Of a stretch of 15,528 bases of DNA, positions 1 to 8,006 are shown one piece after another. This stretch comes from Pseudomonadota bacterium (GTDB lineage: Bacteria > Myxococcota > Polyangia > Polyangiales > Polyangiaceae), in assembly GCA_023419055.1 (NCBI GenBank), contig JAEZYO010000821.1:1-15528 (forward strand), read 5' to 3'. The notes below the pieces were generated by a model. That model searched no databases and was not told the DNA's origin. It was given only the letters and a program-made list of their open reading frames with translations. How positions within the stretch are numbered: the first letter of the stretch is position 1; each line of letters opens with the position of its first letter. The position numbers and the translations under genes were made by a program.

Positions 1-405
1 CCCGCAGAGAGCACGTTTCGCGGACTCGAGAACGTTGGCCCGAGCCGCCCCGCTCTCGAAGGTCCCGGCGTCGTGCTCGCCCAGGCGAGCGGCGATCTCA
101 CTCTCGACGACGACGGTGAGATCGCGGCTCCAGAAGCTCGGTTCGACGAGCGCGCTGGCGCGTGCCAGGAGCTCGTCGGCGTCCTCACCGCTCCCCAAGT
201 CCGTCCGGATGCGCCCGATCAGGTAGGCCGCGCGCGCCGACATCGGGCTCTTCGTCGACTGGAGCTCGCTTCGGTTCAGCACATTCACGTTCGAGGAGCC
301 TCGCGTGGCTTCGAGGGACGCCGCCTTGCGCATGACTTGATCGAGATCGGGGCCCGGAACGCCTTCGAGCCCGAGCGCCTTCTTCGTCGCGCCCCTGGGC
401 GCCAC
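1..405 (-). CDS. Hypothetical protein, 3' end beyond window edge
   Basis: This minus-strand frame stays open for 135 codons from a GTG at 405 to the left edge, so the C-terminus is missing. I do not recognise the product. It is soluble-looking and Ala/Leu/Glu/Arg-rich, with probable helices around residues 21-34, 56-70, 74-88 and 99-110, which could be a helical-repeat (TPR-like) fold, but no motif proves this. No signal peptide or membrane segment is visible. The start lies 7 bases past the stop of the 72-residue membrane protein, so the two are probably co-transcribed. No clear Shine-Dalgarno sequence precedes the GTG; an in-frame ATG at 333 (residue 25) is an alternative start. Codon-position GC bias and the absence of stops make this frame more credible than the Arg-rich overlapping ones. 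Confidence 0.6.
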   Translation of the reverse strand, partial: MAPRGATKKALGLEGVPGPDLDQVMRKAASLEATRGSSNVNVLNRSELQSTKSPMSARAAYLIGRIRTDLGSGEDADELLARASALVEPSFWSRDLTVVVESEIAARLGEHDAGTFESGAARANVLESAKRALCG

Positions 406-412
406 GCGAAAG

Positions 413-631
413 TCAAAGCGTGGACGAAGCGGCCATCGCCCTTTGCCAGCGAGCGTCCATCTCGGCCGCCTTCGCTTCGGCCCGGCTCAACATCTGCTCG
501 ATCTCCGGCTTCTTCCAAGAATCGAGCGTCACCTTCACCCAGAGCCACGCGACGAGCCCGAACCCGGCGAGGACCGGTAGCCCCACCACGACTCCTACCA
601 TCACGAGGACCGCCACCTTGCTCTTGTTCAC
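413..631 (-). CDS. Small single-pass membrane protein (72 aa), unknown function
   Basis: The GTG start at 631 is preceded by AAGGGAG (640-646 on the minus strand) at 8-base spacing, which decides it over an ATG at 667 that would add 12 residues and bypass this ribosome site. Residues 5-30 form one strongly hydrophobic segment rich in Val, Leu and Gly. A charged amphipathic helix follows at about residues 35-66 (SWKKPEIEQMLSRAEAKAAE), which could be a short coiled coil on one side of the membrane. There is no lipobox or cleavage motif, so it is probably a membrane-anchored helix rather than a secreted protein. It lies downstream of the GMC oxidoreductase (93-bp gap) and just upstream of an unrecognised gene. 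The family is not recognised and no function is claimed. Confidence 0.72.
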   Translation of the reverse strand: MNKSKVAVLVMVGVVVGLPVLAGFGLVAWLWVKVTLDSWKKPEIEQMLSRAEAKAAEMDARWQRAMAASSTL

Positions 632-639
632 CCGTCCTG

Positions 640-646
640 CTCCCTT
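640..646 (-). promoter_or_regulatory. Shine-Dalgarno site that fixes the start of the 72-aa membrane protein
   Basis: The minus strand reads AAGGGAG, ending 8 bases before the GTG at 631. An ATG at 667 lies upstream of it and inside a hairpin (652-669), so initiation at the GTG is preferred. Confidence 0.55.
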
Positions 647-651
647 CCACC

Positions 652-669
652 CGATGCGCGAACGCATCG
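652..669 (-). other. 7-bp stem-loop with UUCG loop just 5' of a Shine-Dalgarno site
   Basis: The minus strand reads CGATGCGTTCGCGCATCG: a perfect 7-bp stem closed by a TTCG loop. It lies in the 93-bp gap between the GMC oxidoreductase stop and the small membrane-protein gene and ends 5 bases before the AAGGGAG site. No T-run follows, so a classical terminator is not supported. A processing or mRNA-stabilising stem, or a weak attenuator, are alternatives. Confidence 0.45.
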
Positions 670-724
670 TTGGACCAGGATATCCGCCCTCAGAGGACGA
701 GTCGAGGCTCCCCCCGCGCTTGAT

Positions 725-2377
725 TCAAGACGGCGCGTTCGCGATGGCCTTCTCGCTCTTCTCACCCTGGTGCGGCGCGTTCGGGATCTGGGACATCGCG
801 TACTCCGCGAGCGCGGTGATGGTCAGGCTCGGGTTCACGCCCAGGTTGGCCGGAATTGCCGAGCCGTCGATCACGTACAGGCCCTCGTAGCCGAAGACGC
901 GGCACTGCTCGTCGATCACGCCGTTTTCAGCCGAGCTTCCCATCGGGCAACCGCCCAGGATGTGCGCCGTGGTGGGGACGTTGGCGATGATCTCGAGGTT
1001 GCTGCTCTGGGCGATCCCGCCCGTATGCGCCGCCATGCGCCGCGCGACGTCGTGCGCGATCGGAAAGTAGACCGGGATGGGGTCGCTCGTGGCGCGCTCG
1101 GAGCGGATGCCGCGCTTGAATGGCCAGAGCGGGAGCCTGCCCCACCGCAGGCGCAGGTAGTTGTCGATGGGCTGCATCACGAGCAAGAGCGCGGTGCGCT
1201 CGGCCCAGCCGGCGGTGCTCAGGTTCTTGAGCCAGGCGAGCGGGTGGCGGAGCAGGTGTCCGAGCCAGCGTGCCCGCCTACGCCACGGACCTCCGTCGCC
1301 GTCGGTGAGCGCGGTGCTCAGCAAGCCGAAGAAGTCCGAGCCCGGGCTATAGCGAACGACTTCGATGTGAGTGTTGGCGTCGATGTCGACCCCGCCGGCG
1401 ATGGCGATGCCCCTGCCGCCGAGCTCCGGGCCGTTCTTGCGCGCTCTCACCCCGAGGAGTGTCTCGCTGTTGGTGCGCACCCTGTCTCCGAGGCGGTCGG
1501 AGAGCGCAGGCAAGCTCCCCTTCGTCTTGCAGTGCATCAGGAGCGGGACCGTCCCGAGCACTCCCGCGGACAGCACCACCTTCTTCGCCCGCAACCGGCG
1601 CCGCCGCGGCACGACGCCGGTGGTCTGCCGGAGCGTGAGCTCGTAGCCGCCACCCGGCAAGGGCTCGATCGAGGTCACGCGTTGCTCGGCAATCACCTCG
1701 GCCCCGCGCTTCTCCGCGAGGTAGAGGTAGTTCTTGTCGAGCGTGTTCTTCGCGTTGTAGCGGCACCCGACCATGCAACCTCCGCAGCGGACGCAGCCCG
1801 CGCGTTCGGGGCCCTCGCCACCGAAGTAAGGGTCAGGCACCGTCTTTCCGGGCTCACCGAAGAAGACGGCGACAGAGGCTTTGCGGAAATGCTCGCCGCG
1901 ACCCATCTCCGTCGCGGCCGCGAGCAGAGCGCGATCGCCCTCGTAAATCTCGGGCGCTTCCACGACCCCGAGCATCCGCTTCGCCGTCTCGTAGTGCGGG
2001 GCGAGCCGCGCCTTCCAGCCCTTGCCGGCCCAGCCCGCGCTCTCGAAGGCGATGTCGGACGGGACGAGGAGCGTGTTGGCGTAGACCAAGCTTCCGCCTC
2101 CGACGCCCGCGCCGTGCAACACGAAGACGTCACGGAGCAGCGTCATCTGCAGGATGCCGTAGCAGCCGACCTCGGGGCGCCAGAACGAGCGCCGGAGGTC
2201 CCAATTGGTGCGCGCGAAATCGGCGGCGCGGTAGCGCTTGCCCATCTCAACCACGGCGACGCGGTAGCCCTTCTCGGACAGGCGCAGCGCGGAAACAGAG
2301 CCGCCGAAGCCGGAGCCGACCACGATGACGTCGTAGTCGAACTGGGTCGATGTCGCAGGTGCTCCCTCGGCAGGCAC
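725..2377 (-). CDS. GMC-family FAD oxidoreductase, ChoD/cholesterol-oxidase-like
   Basis: A 550-residue flavoenzyme expected to oxidise an alcohol, possibly a sterol-like ring hydroxyl, using FAD. The dinucleotide-binding motif GSGFGG is at residues 21-26, after the beta strand DYDVIVV. The GMC signature GAGVGGGSLVYANTLL spans 89-104. The C-terminal motif TAHILGGCPMG (470-480) supplies a candidate catalytic His472, and VIDGSAIPANLGVNPSLT (502-519) a candidate Asn515. Between these, C195, C198, C201 and C205 form CX2CX2CX3C, followed by NAKNTLDKNYLYLAEKRGAEV as in the ChoD-type branch. No signal peptide or Tat motif is visible, so it is probably cytoplasmic. The start is a GTG at 2377 preceded by GAAGAG. 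The gene lies 174 bp downstream of glyA on the same strand. The family is sure; the substrate is unknown. Confidence 0.9.
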   Translation of the reverse strand: MPAEGAPATSTQFDYDVIVVGSGFGGSVSALRLSEKGYRVAVVEMGKRYRAADFARTNWDLRRSFWRPEVGCYGILQMTLLRDVFVLHGAGVGGGSLVYANTLLVPSDIAFESAGWAGKGWKARLAPHYETAKRMLGVVEAPEIYEGDRALLAAATEMGRGEHFRKASVAVFFGEPGKTVPDPYFGGEGPERAGCVRCGGCMVGCRYNAKNTLDKNYLYLAEKRGAEVIAEQRVTSIEPLPGGGYELTLRQTTGVVPRRRRLRAKKVVLSAGVLGTVPLLMHCKTKGSLPALSDRLGDRVRTNSETLLGVRARKNGPELGGRGIAIAGGVDIDANTHIEVVRYSPGSDFFGLLSTALTDGDGGPWRRRARWLGHLLRHPLAWLKNLSTAGWAERTALLLVMQPIDNYLRLRWGRLPLWPFKRGIRSERATSDPIPVYFPIAHDVARRMAAHTGGIAQSSNLEIIANVPTTAHILGGCPMGSSAENGVIDEQCRVFGYEGLYVIDGSAIPANLGVNPSLTITALAEYAMSQIPNAPHQGEKSEKAIANAPS

Positions 2378-2444
2378 CTCTTCACTTTAGGTCCACGCGG
2401 ACAACCAGGCCAGCGCTCGTGCGGGCGTGGTGGAATCGCGGGCG

Positions 2445-2464
2445 GGAGGGCTGCATTTCCCTCC
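2445..2464 (-). terminator. Weak GC hairpin between glyA and the GMC oxidoreductase
   Basis: Arms GGAGGG and CCCTCC form a 6-bp stem around an 8-base loop, about 90 bases past the glyA stop in the 174-bp gap. There is no T-tract. It could end glyA transcription or be a chance structure in GC-rich DNA. Confidence 0.25.
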
Positions 2465-2551
2465 GACGAAGGGCCGAGCAGCGCGCCGTCTCTCGCCGTG
2501 ATCCGAAGCTCGAGGCAGCGGCGCGAGCCCTCCGCGGGCGCCGTACGCCGC

Positions 2552-3820
2552 TCAGAGCCGGATGCCGGGAGCCGGGAAGGAGGAGCACATCTCCTTCACC
2601 TCGGCGGCGATGCGCTCGAGCTTGGCCTCGTCGCCGATGTTCGTCACCACGTCGGACATCCAGCCCGCGAGGCGGAGCATCTCGTCCTTGCCCATGTTGC
2701 GCGAGGTGATGGCCGGCGTTCCGATGCGGATCCCCGACGGATCGAAGGGTTTTCGCGGATCGAACGGGACCGAGTTGTAGTTGCAGACGATGCCCGCGCG
2801 ATCGAGCGCCTTGGCGGCGACTTTTCCGGGCACGTTCTTGTTGGTGAGGTCGATCAAGATCAGGTGATTGTCGGTGCCTCCGGTGACGAGCGTGAAGCCC
2901 TTCCCGAGCAGCCCTTCGGCGAGCACCTTGGCGTTCGAGACCACGTTCGCCGCGTACTGCTTGAACTCCGGCTGCGCCGCCTCACGAGCCGCGACCGCGA
3001 TGGCCGCGGTGGTGTGGTTGTGCGGTCCGCCTTGCAAGCCGGGGAACACGGCTCGATCGATGTCCTTCGCGAACTCTTGCTTGCACATGACCACACCGCC
3101 ACGCGGGCCGCGCAGCGTCTTGTGAGTGGTCGAGGTCACGACGTCGGCGAGTCCGACCGGCGAGGGGTGCGCTCCTCCGACCACGAGCCCCGAGATGTGC
3201 GAAATGTCGGCGCACAGTTTTGCGCCGACGAGGTCGGCGATCTCGCGGAATTTCGCGAAGTCGAGCTGCCGCGGGTACGCCGTGGTGCCACACCAGAGGA
3301 TCTTCGGCTTGTGCTCGAGCGCGAGCTTTTTCACCTCGTCGAAGTCGATGCGGTTATCCCCCCGCGTGACGCCATAACCGACACTCTTGAAGTACTTGCC
3401 GGTGATGCTGACGTTCCATCCGTGTGTCAGATGCCCGCCCGCCGGCAAACCGAGGCCCATCACCGGGTCGTGCGGTTGGCAGAACGCGAGGTACACCGCG
3501 AGGTTGGCCGGGCTGCCGCTGTACGGCTGCACGTTGACGTGGTCGACGCCGAACAGAGCCTTGAGGCGCGAGACGGCGAGCTCTTCGATCTGGTCGATGA
3601 GCTGCTGCCCTTCGTAGTAACGCTTGCCGGCGTAGCCTTCGGAGTACTTGTTCGTCAGGACCGAACCCGTGGCTTCGAGCACGGCGCGCGATACATAGTT
3701 TTCGCTCGGTATCAACCGGAGCTTCACGTCCTCCCGGACTTCCTCCTCGCGGATGAGACGCGCGATCTCGGGATCGCGGTCGGCGAGCGGGGGATCGTCG
3801 AGCTTGACGGGCTTTGTCAT
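2552..3820 (-). CDS. glyA: Serine hydroxymethyltransferase
   Basis: A PLP enzyme that interconverts serine plus tetrahydrofolate with glycine plus 5,10-methylene-tetrahydrofolate, supplying one-carbon units in the cytoplasm. At 422 residues it matches the family length (about 417 in E. coli). Visible motifs: IPSENYVS (37-44), TNKYSEGYAGKRYYEG (56-71), SGSPAN (101-106), GGHLTHG (128-134), PLP-ring contacts D205 and H208 (ADISHISGL), the PLP Schiff-base K234 in TSTTHKTLRGPRGG, and substrate-carboxylate Arg365 in GIRIGTPA. The ATG at 3820 matches the usual N-terminus. An in-frame GTG at 3874 would add 18 unrelated-looking residues, and neither start has a good ribosome site. SGSPAN and DISH resemble eukaryote-like variants more than the E. 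coli SGSQAN and DMAH. The gene is divergent from the kinase gene. Confidence 0.97.
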   Translation of the reverse strand: MTKPVKLDDPPLADRDPEIARLIREEEVREDVKLRLIPSENYVSRAVLEATGSVLTNKYSEGYAGKRYYEGQQLIDQIEELAVSRLKALFGVDHVNVQPYSGSPANLAVYLAFCQPHDPVMGLGLPAGGHLTHGWNVSITGKYFKSVGYGVTRGDNRIDFDEVKKLALEHKPKILWCGTTAYPRQLDFAKFREIADLVGAKLCADISHISGLVVGGAHPSPVGLADVVTSTTHKTLRGPRGGVVMCKQEFAKDIDRAVFPGLQGGPHNHTTAAIAVAAREAAQPEFKQYAANVVSNAKVLAEGLLGKGFTLVTGGTDNHLILIDLTNKNVPGKVAAKALDRAGIVCNYNSVPFDPRKPFDPSGIRIGTPAITSRNMGKDEMLRLAGWMSDVVTNIGDEAKLERIAAEVKEMCSSFPAPGIRL

Positions 3821-3974
3821 GGCGCGCGAAGGGTAGTCGCGCACCGAGACTTGTGCCAGGGGCTGTTCAACCACGAAAAGTCATTGCAGAATCCAGCCTT
3901 GTACCTCTGCTGTAAGGTGCCATGTTCCCGGCTATCGACGGAAACCTGGGCCTGACTAAACTCCGCCCGGTGTC

Positions 3975-6900
3975 ATGGTGAGGCCGAGCTCGATCGGCGA
4001 TCGTCCGCCGCTGCCGTCTGACCAGACGGTTCAGCGAAGCGCCGACGTGTCGGTTTCCCGACGCGCAGGCGAGCCTGCGGGCGGCCCGGTCCAGGCCCGC
4101 GAGCTCTCGTCGCGCGAGGTCGAGTCGATCCACCCCGAGACGACCGACGCGTCCGTGGTGCCCGCCGTAGCAGAGGGGCCGCTGCTCGAGCCGGTCAAGA
4201 CGGACCCGGAACCTGTCCGAGAGGGTGAGCTCCAGCGGGCGCCCTCGGCAGCAGCGCGGGCTCACGCCGATCACGACCCCGACAGCGTGCCCCCGAGCAT
4301 CCCGTCGGCAGCCGATGTACAGGAGGCGGCGCGCCCGCTCGGGACGGTTCCCGTCTTGCCGGGGCACGTCATCGCGGACCGCTACGAGGTCCTCGGCGTG
4401 CTCGGTGAAGGCGGGATGGGCATCGTGTACCGCTGCCGCGATCAGTCGAGCGGACAGATCGTCGCGCTGAAGCGCGTCATCCCGCCGCCCGACAATCTGC
4501 AGCACGAGTACGTGATGTGGTTCTACAAGGAGGCGCGCGCGCTCGCCGCCTTGGACCACCCGAACATCGTGCGCGCGCACGACTTCGGTCGCCTGCGGGA
4601 CGGCTCTCCGTTCCTCGCGATGGAGCTCGTCTCCGGCGCGTCGCTCCACGACCTCTCTCACACGCGCCTCTCGTTTCCGCTCATCTGGTCGGTGGTCGAT
4701 CAGATCCTCTCCGCGCTCGCGCACGCTCACGCGCGCGGCATCATTCACGGCGATCTCAAGCCGTCGAACGTGCTGGTCGAGCGCATGGACGACGAGCCGC
4801 CGCGCGTCCACGTGCTGGATTTCGGCCTGGCCTGGCTCAGGCTCGACGCGCACGACGAGCGCCTCTCGGGCACCAAAGCCATGGAGTTTGCGCCTCACGC
4901 GGGCGCGGGCACGCCGGGCTACATGGCGCCGGAGCAGATCCAGCACGAGATGCATCACGTCTCGGGCGCGACGGATCTCTACGCCCTCGGCTGCGTGCTC
5001 TATCGGTTGCTCGGCGGGCGCGCGCCGTTCTCCGGCAACTCGAAGGAGCTGCTCCGCGTTCACGCCTTCGATCAGCCGCCGCCGCTCAAGCTCGCGATCG
5101 ACGCGCCGAGCGACGTCGTGCCCTTCGTGATGCGCTTGCTCGCGAAGCGCCCGTGGGATCGCTGGGAGTTCGCCGCCGAGTGCCGCGCCGACTGGGCCAA
5201 GTGGCGCCCGCGCGTCGACTCGAGCGCCTGGAACTTCCCTACCCTGCCGCGCGCGACGCTCGGCGTGGGACCCGAGACCAAGCCCACGGGGCCGCGCCAG
5301 CCGCACCCCGATCTCGCGCTCGCGCCCGAGCCGGCGCCCGGCTTGCTCAGCATCCGGCCGAGCCCGCTCGTCGGTCGTGAAGACGTGCGCGCCACGCTGC
5401 GCGAGGTCTGCAACGACGTCATCGACGGCGTCGGCTCGCCCCACCGGCTCGTCATGTTGGTCGGCCCCGCCGGCGCCGGTAAGAGCCGCATCGCGGAGTG
5501 GTTGTGCGAAGCCGTGCACGAAGAGGGCAGCATGGTGCCGGTGCGCGCGCGCTATCGCCCGGTTCGTAGCGCGCTCGACGGCATGCTGGGCGGCGTCGTC
5601 AGCTACTACAACTTCGAGCGCATCGATCGCTACACGATCGAGCGCTCGCTGCTCGATCGCTGGAAGGTGCGCCGCGACGACAAGAACGGCCGCGCCTGGG
5701 TCGCGGGCGCCGCGGAGTGGATGCGCCCGCTGCCCGCTGACCAGCCCGTGGGGCCGAGCGGTATCCGCTTCACGCTCGATACGCTCGAGACCCGCCGTAT
5801 GGTCATCCGCTACACGTTGCGGCGGATCTCGGGGGGCAGGCCGCTGCTCTTCTGGCTCGACGATCTGCACAACGCTGGCCCCGCCACCATCGAGGGTCTG
5901 CTCCGCATCGTCACCGACGAGCCCGATCAACGCATCGTGATGCTCGTGACGGCGCGCTCCGAAGAGGTCGCGCTCGGGACGCCGGCCGCCGAACGCTTGC
6001 GCCAGCTGCGCGAGACCATGAACGGCACGGTGATCGACGTGCAGCCGCTCTCTCCCGAGCGCACGCAGGATCTGATTCGCTCCGCGCTTCCGCTCGACGA
6101 CGCCGCCGTGCTCGAGGCCGCGCGCCGCAGCCGCGGCAACCCGCTGTTCGCGCTGCAGCAGCTCCACGCCTGGGCGCTCGCGGGCAACATGGAGTTCAAG
6201 AGCGGGACGTACCGCGTGCCCTCCGAGGTGCTCGCGATGCGTCCGCAGACGACGGCGGAGCTCTGGGACAGCCGCATCGCGGCCATGCCGGAGGCGCACC
6301 GTCCCACGGCTTTCGCCGCCGCGACGCTCGGCGCGGACGTCCGGCGCAACGTGCTGCACGCGCTCCTCACGTCGCTCGGTCAACCCGCGGATCTCGCGAT
6401 GATGAGCCTGCAGAACGCCGAGATCCTGATCCCGCGCGGGCCGGGCCGCTACAGCTGGCCTCACGAGCTCCTGCAGGAGCACCTCGCCACGAGGCTCAAG
6501 GATCGCTCGGACCGAGACAAGATTTACCGGGCCTCCGCGGCCGCGCTCACCATCCACCCGCTCGCGAACACGCGCCGCGTGGTGCGCCAGCGCGTCCTCA
6601 ACCTGATCGAGGCCGGCGACGCCGACACCGCGGCGCTGCTTTTGTTCGATTTCCTGCAACAGAGCTGGAACGGCGCGCGCGAGCCGCTCGCGACGCTCGC
6701 GGATCTCGAGCTGCTCAAGGGCAAGCTGCGCGGGCGCACGCTCGCGCTCAAGAACCGCTGGCAAGCGGAGGCGCTGCGCCACGTGGGGCGCACCGCCGAG
6801 GCGAGCACCTACGCCGAGCTCGCTCGCTCCCGCTTCGAGGAGCTCGGCGACACCGAGAACATCGCGCACTGCCAGCGCTTGCTCGGCCACTTGGCGAGCG

Positions 6901-7811
6901 AGCAAGGGGCGAGCGCCGAGGGTTTGGCGCTCGTGCGCCGCGCGCTGCTCAAGTTCGAGTCGCTCGGCAACGTGCTCGGCCAGGCGCTGTGTCAGTCGGT
7001 CGCGGGCGAGATCGAGTACCTGCTCGGGGACTACGAGCAGGCGCGCGCGACCATCCGCCAGGGTGAGCGCAACTTCGCCGCGCTCGATCAGCCGCTCGGG
7101 CGCGGTCAGTGCCTGTTGTTCCTCTCCTGGGTCGAGCACTCGGAGGGCTTGACCGAGCGTTCGCGCAAGCTCGCGCAGGAGGCTCGCGCCGAGTTCGAGC
7201 GAGCCGGTTATCGCCTCGGTACGGCGATGGCCGACACCACGCTCGCCCACGTCGAGCACCGCCTGTTGAACTATCACTCGGCGGAGGTCGGCGCGACCGA
7301 GGCCATGGCCGTGTTCGAGACGCTGCGCACCCCGCGCGGCCAGGCGCACTGCGATCGCCTGCTCGCGATGATCGGCGTCGACACGCACGACCTCGACATG
7401 ACCGAGCTCCACGCCGAGCGCGCGAACCGGCTCTACCGCAAGATGGGTGACCCCTGGGGCGTGGTCGAGACCAACCTGCTGCTCGCCCAGCGCGCCCTCG
7501 TGCGCCACGACACCGAGCGCGCGAGCTCGCTGCTCTCGGAGTGCTCCAAGATGACCGTCGAAGAGGCGGAGCCGCGCCAGCACTATCTGCTCACCAAAGC
7601 TTGGCTCGAAGCGGAGGAGCGCAACCTCGACCGCGCGCTCGAGTCGATCGAGGCGGCGGCGAACGTCTTCAGCCCGCGCACGCGCGCCGGCGATCACACT
7701 CCACACCTGCTCTCGCGGCTCGTCACGTACAAGTGGCCGCGCCACGCGCTCGATCGCATCGACGCCTGGCGAGCGGTCCTGAACGATCGCGCGCGCCGCA
7801 AGCAGGGGTAG
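3975..7811 (+). CDS. Ser/Thr protein kinase fused to STAND-type ATPase and TPR repeats
   Basis: A 1278-residue multidomain signalling protein, cytoplasmic by appearance, with no transmembrane segment. Residues 1-125 are low-complexity and probably disordered. The kinase domain spans about 137-405: glycine loop GEGGMGIV (144-151), ATP-binding K166, alpha-C E186, catalytic loop HGDLKPSN (258-265), DFG (282-284) and APE (318-320). The loop has Gly for Arg, making it a non-RD kinase. A STAND/AAA-type ATPase follows: Walker A GPAGAGKS (497-504), Walker B LLFWLDD (624-630), then a winged-helix-like stretch ending around HELLQEHLATRL. Helical TPR repeats of about 40 residues fill roughly 865-1235. 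The layout resembles mycobacterial PknK and the large kinase-ATPase proteins abundant in myxobacteria. The ATG at 3975 has no good Shine-Dalgarno sequence. The target is unknown. Confidence 0.95.
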   Translation: MVRPSSIGDRPPLPSDQTVQRSADVSVSRRAGEPAGGPVQARELSSREVESIHPETTDASVVPAVAEGPLLEPVKTDPEPVREGELQRAPSAAARAHADHDPDSVPPSIPSAADVQEAARPLGTVPVLPGHVIADRYEVLGVLGEGGMGIVYRCRDQSSGQIVALKRVIPPPDNLQHEYVMWFYKEARALAALDHPNIVRAHDFGRLRDGSPFLAMELVSGASLHDLSHTRLSFPLIWSVVDQILSALAHAHARGIIHGDLKPSNVLVERMDDEPPRVHVLDFGLAWLRLDAHDERLSGTKAMEFAPHAGAGTPGYMAPEQIQHEMHHVSGATDLYALGCVLYRLLGGRAPFSGNSKELLRVHAFDQPPPLKLAIDAPSDVVPFVMRLLAKRPWDRWEFAAECRADWAKWRPRVDSSAWNFPTLPRATLGVGPETKPTGPRQPHPDLALAPEPAPGLLSIRPSPLVGREDVRATLREVCNDVIDGVGSPHRLVMLVGPAGAGKSRIAEWLCEAVHEEGSMVPVRARYRPVRSALDGMLGGVVSYYNFERIDRYTIERSLLDRWKVRRDDKNGRAWVAGAAEWMRPLPADQPVGPSGIRFTLDTLETRRMVIRYTLRRISGGRPLLFWLDDLHNAGPATIEGLLRIVTDEPDQRIVMLVTARSEEVALGTPAAERLRQLRETMNGTVIDVQPLSPERTQDLIRSALPLDDAAVLEAARRSRGNPLFALQQLHAWALAGNMEFKSGTYRVPSEVLAMRPQTTAELWDSRIAAMPEAHRPTAFAAATLGADVRRNVLHALLTSLGQPADLAMMSLQNAEILIPRGPGRYSWPHELLQEHLATRLKDRSDRDKIYRASAAALTIHPLANTRRVVRQRVLNLIEAGDADTAALLLFDFLQQSWNGAREPLATLADLELLKGKLRGRTLALKNRWQAEALRHVGRTAEASTYAELARSRFEELGDTENIAHCQRLLGHLASEQGASAEGLALVRRALLKFESLGNVLGQALCQSVAGEIEYLLGDYEQARATIRQGERNFAALDQPLGRGQCLLFLSWVEHSEGLTERSRKLAQEARAEFERAGYRLGTAMADTTLAHVEHRLLNYHSAEVGATEAMAVFETLRTPRGQAHCDRLLAMIGVDTHDLDMTELHAERANRLYRKMGDPWGVVETNLLLAQRALVRHDTERASSLLSECSKMTVEEAEPRQHYLLTKAWLEAEERNLDRALESIEAAANVFSPRTRAGDHTPHLLSRLVTYKWPRHALDRIDAWRAVLNDRARRKQG

Positions 7812-7835
7812 GAGCGCGCGCGGCCTCGCGCGCTC
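7812..7835 (+). terminator. GC hairpin directly after the kinase stop codon
   Basis: GAGCGCGCG and CGCGCGCTC form a perfect 9-bp stem around a 6-base loop, starting at the base after the TAG. No T-run follows. The placement between two same-strand genes 195 bp apart fits a terminator or 3'-end stabilising stem for the kinase mRNA. Confidence 0.5.
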
Positions 7836-7952
7836 GCGGTGCTCCGTAACGTGACCCACGCCGCGCGGTTCCTCGCGGTGCCTTCTCCGTCGTCACCCGG
7901 CGCTCGATTTCAACCAGCTCCGGGCACGTGGATTGCTCGTCCAGCGACCGCG

Positions 7953-7968
7953 AGCCGAGCCTTCGGCT
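7953..7968 (+). other. 6-bp stem-loop in the leader of the TIGR03118 lipoprotein gene
   Basis: AGCCGA and TCGGCT pair around a 4-base loop, about 20 bases before the AGAAGGAG ribosome site at 7988-7995. It is short and could be chance. It is listed because similar compact stems precede three other genes in the window. Confidence 0.3.
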
Positions 7969-7987
7969 AGGCGGAGCGGGCTCGACG

Positions 7988-7995
7988 AGAAGGAG
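7988..7995 (+). promoter_or_regulatory. Strong Shine-Dalgarno for the TIGR03118-family lipoprotein gene
   Basis: AGAAGGAG lies 11 bases upstream of the ATG at 8007. It supports this start, which also places a lipoprotein signal peptide at the N-terminus. Confidence 0.65.
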
Positions 7996-8006
7996 TTTGG
8001 AATTCG

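Noticed and set aside
285..650. A 121-codon minus-strand frame
   Set aside because: Very Arg/Gly-rich and overlaps the better-supported small membrane-protein gene and the partial gene at the left edge.
3838..3935. Sigma-54-like TGGCAC sequences upstream of glyA on the minus strand
   Set aside because: Both copies lack the GC dinucleotide at the required 10-base distance from the GG, so the -12 element is missing.
770..3955. A 1061-codon plus-strand open frame opposite the GMC oxidoreductase and glyA
   Set aside because: It runs across two well-supported antisense genes and the gap between them, and its composition is Arg/Ala/Val/Glu-rich without motifs. It is a codon-bias artefact.
3867..7859. 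A 1330-codon minus-strand open frame opposite the kinase gene
   Set aside because: Its translation is Arg/Ala/Glu/His-rich with no domain, and the opposite strand has a full set of kinase and ATPase motifs. Long antisense frames arise from strong G/C at third codon positions.
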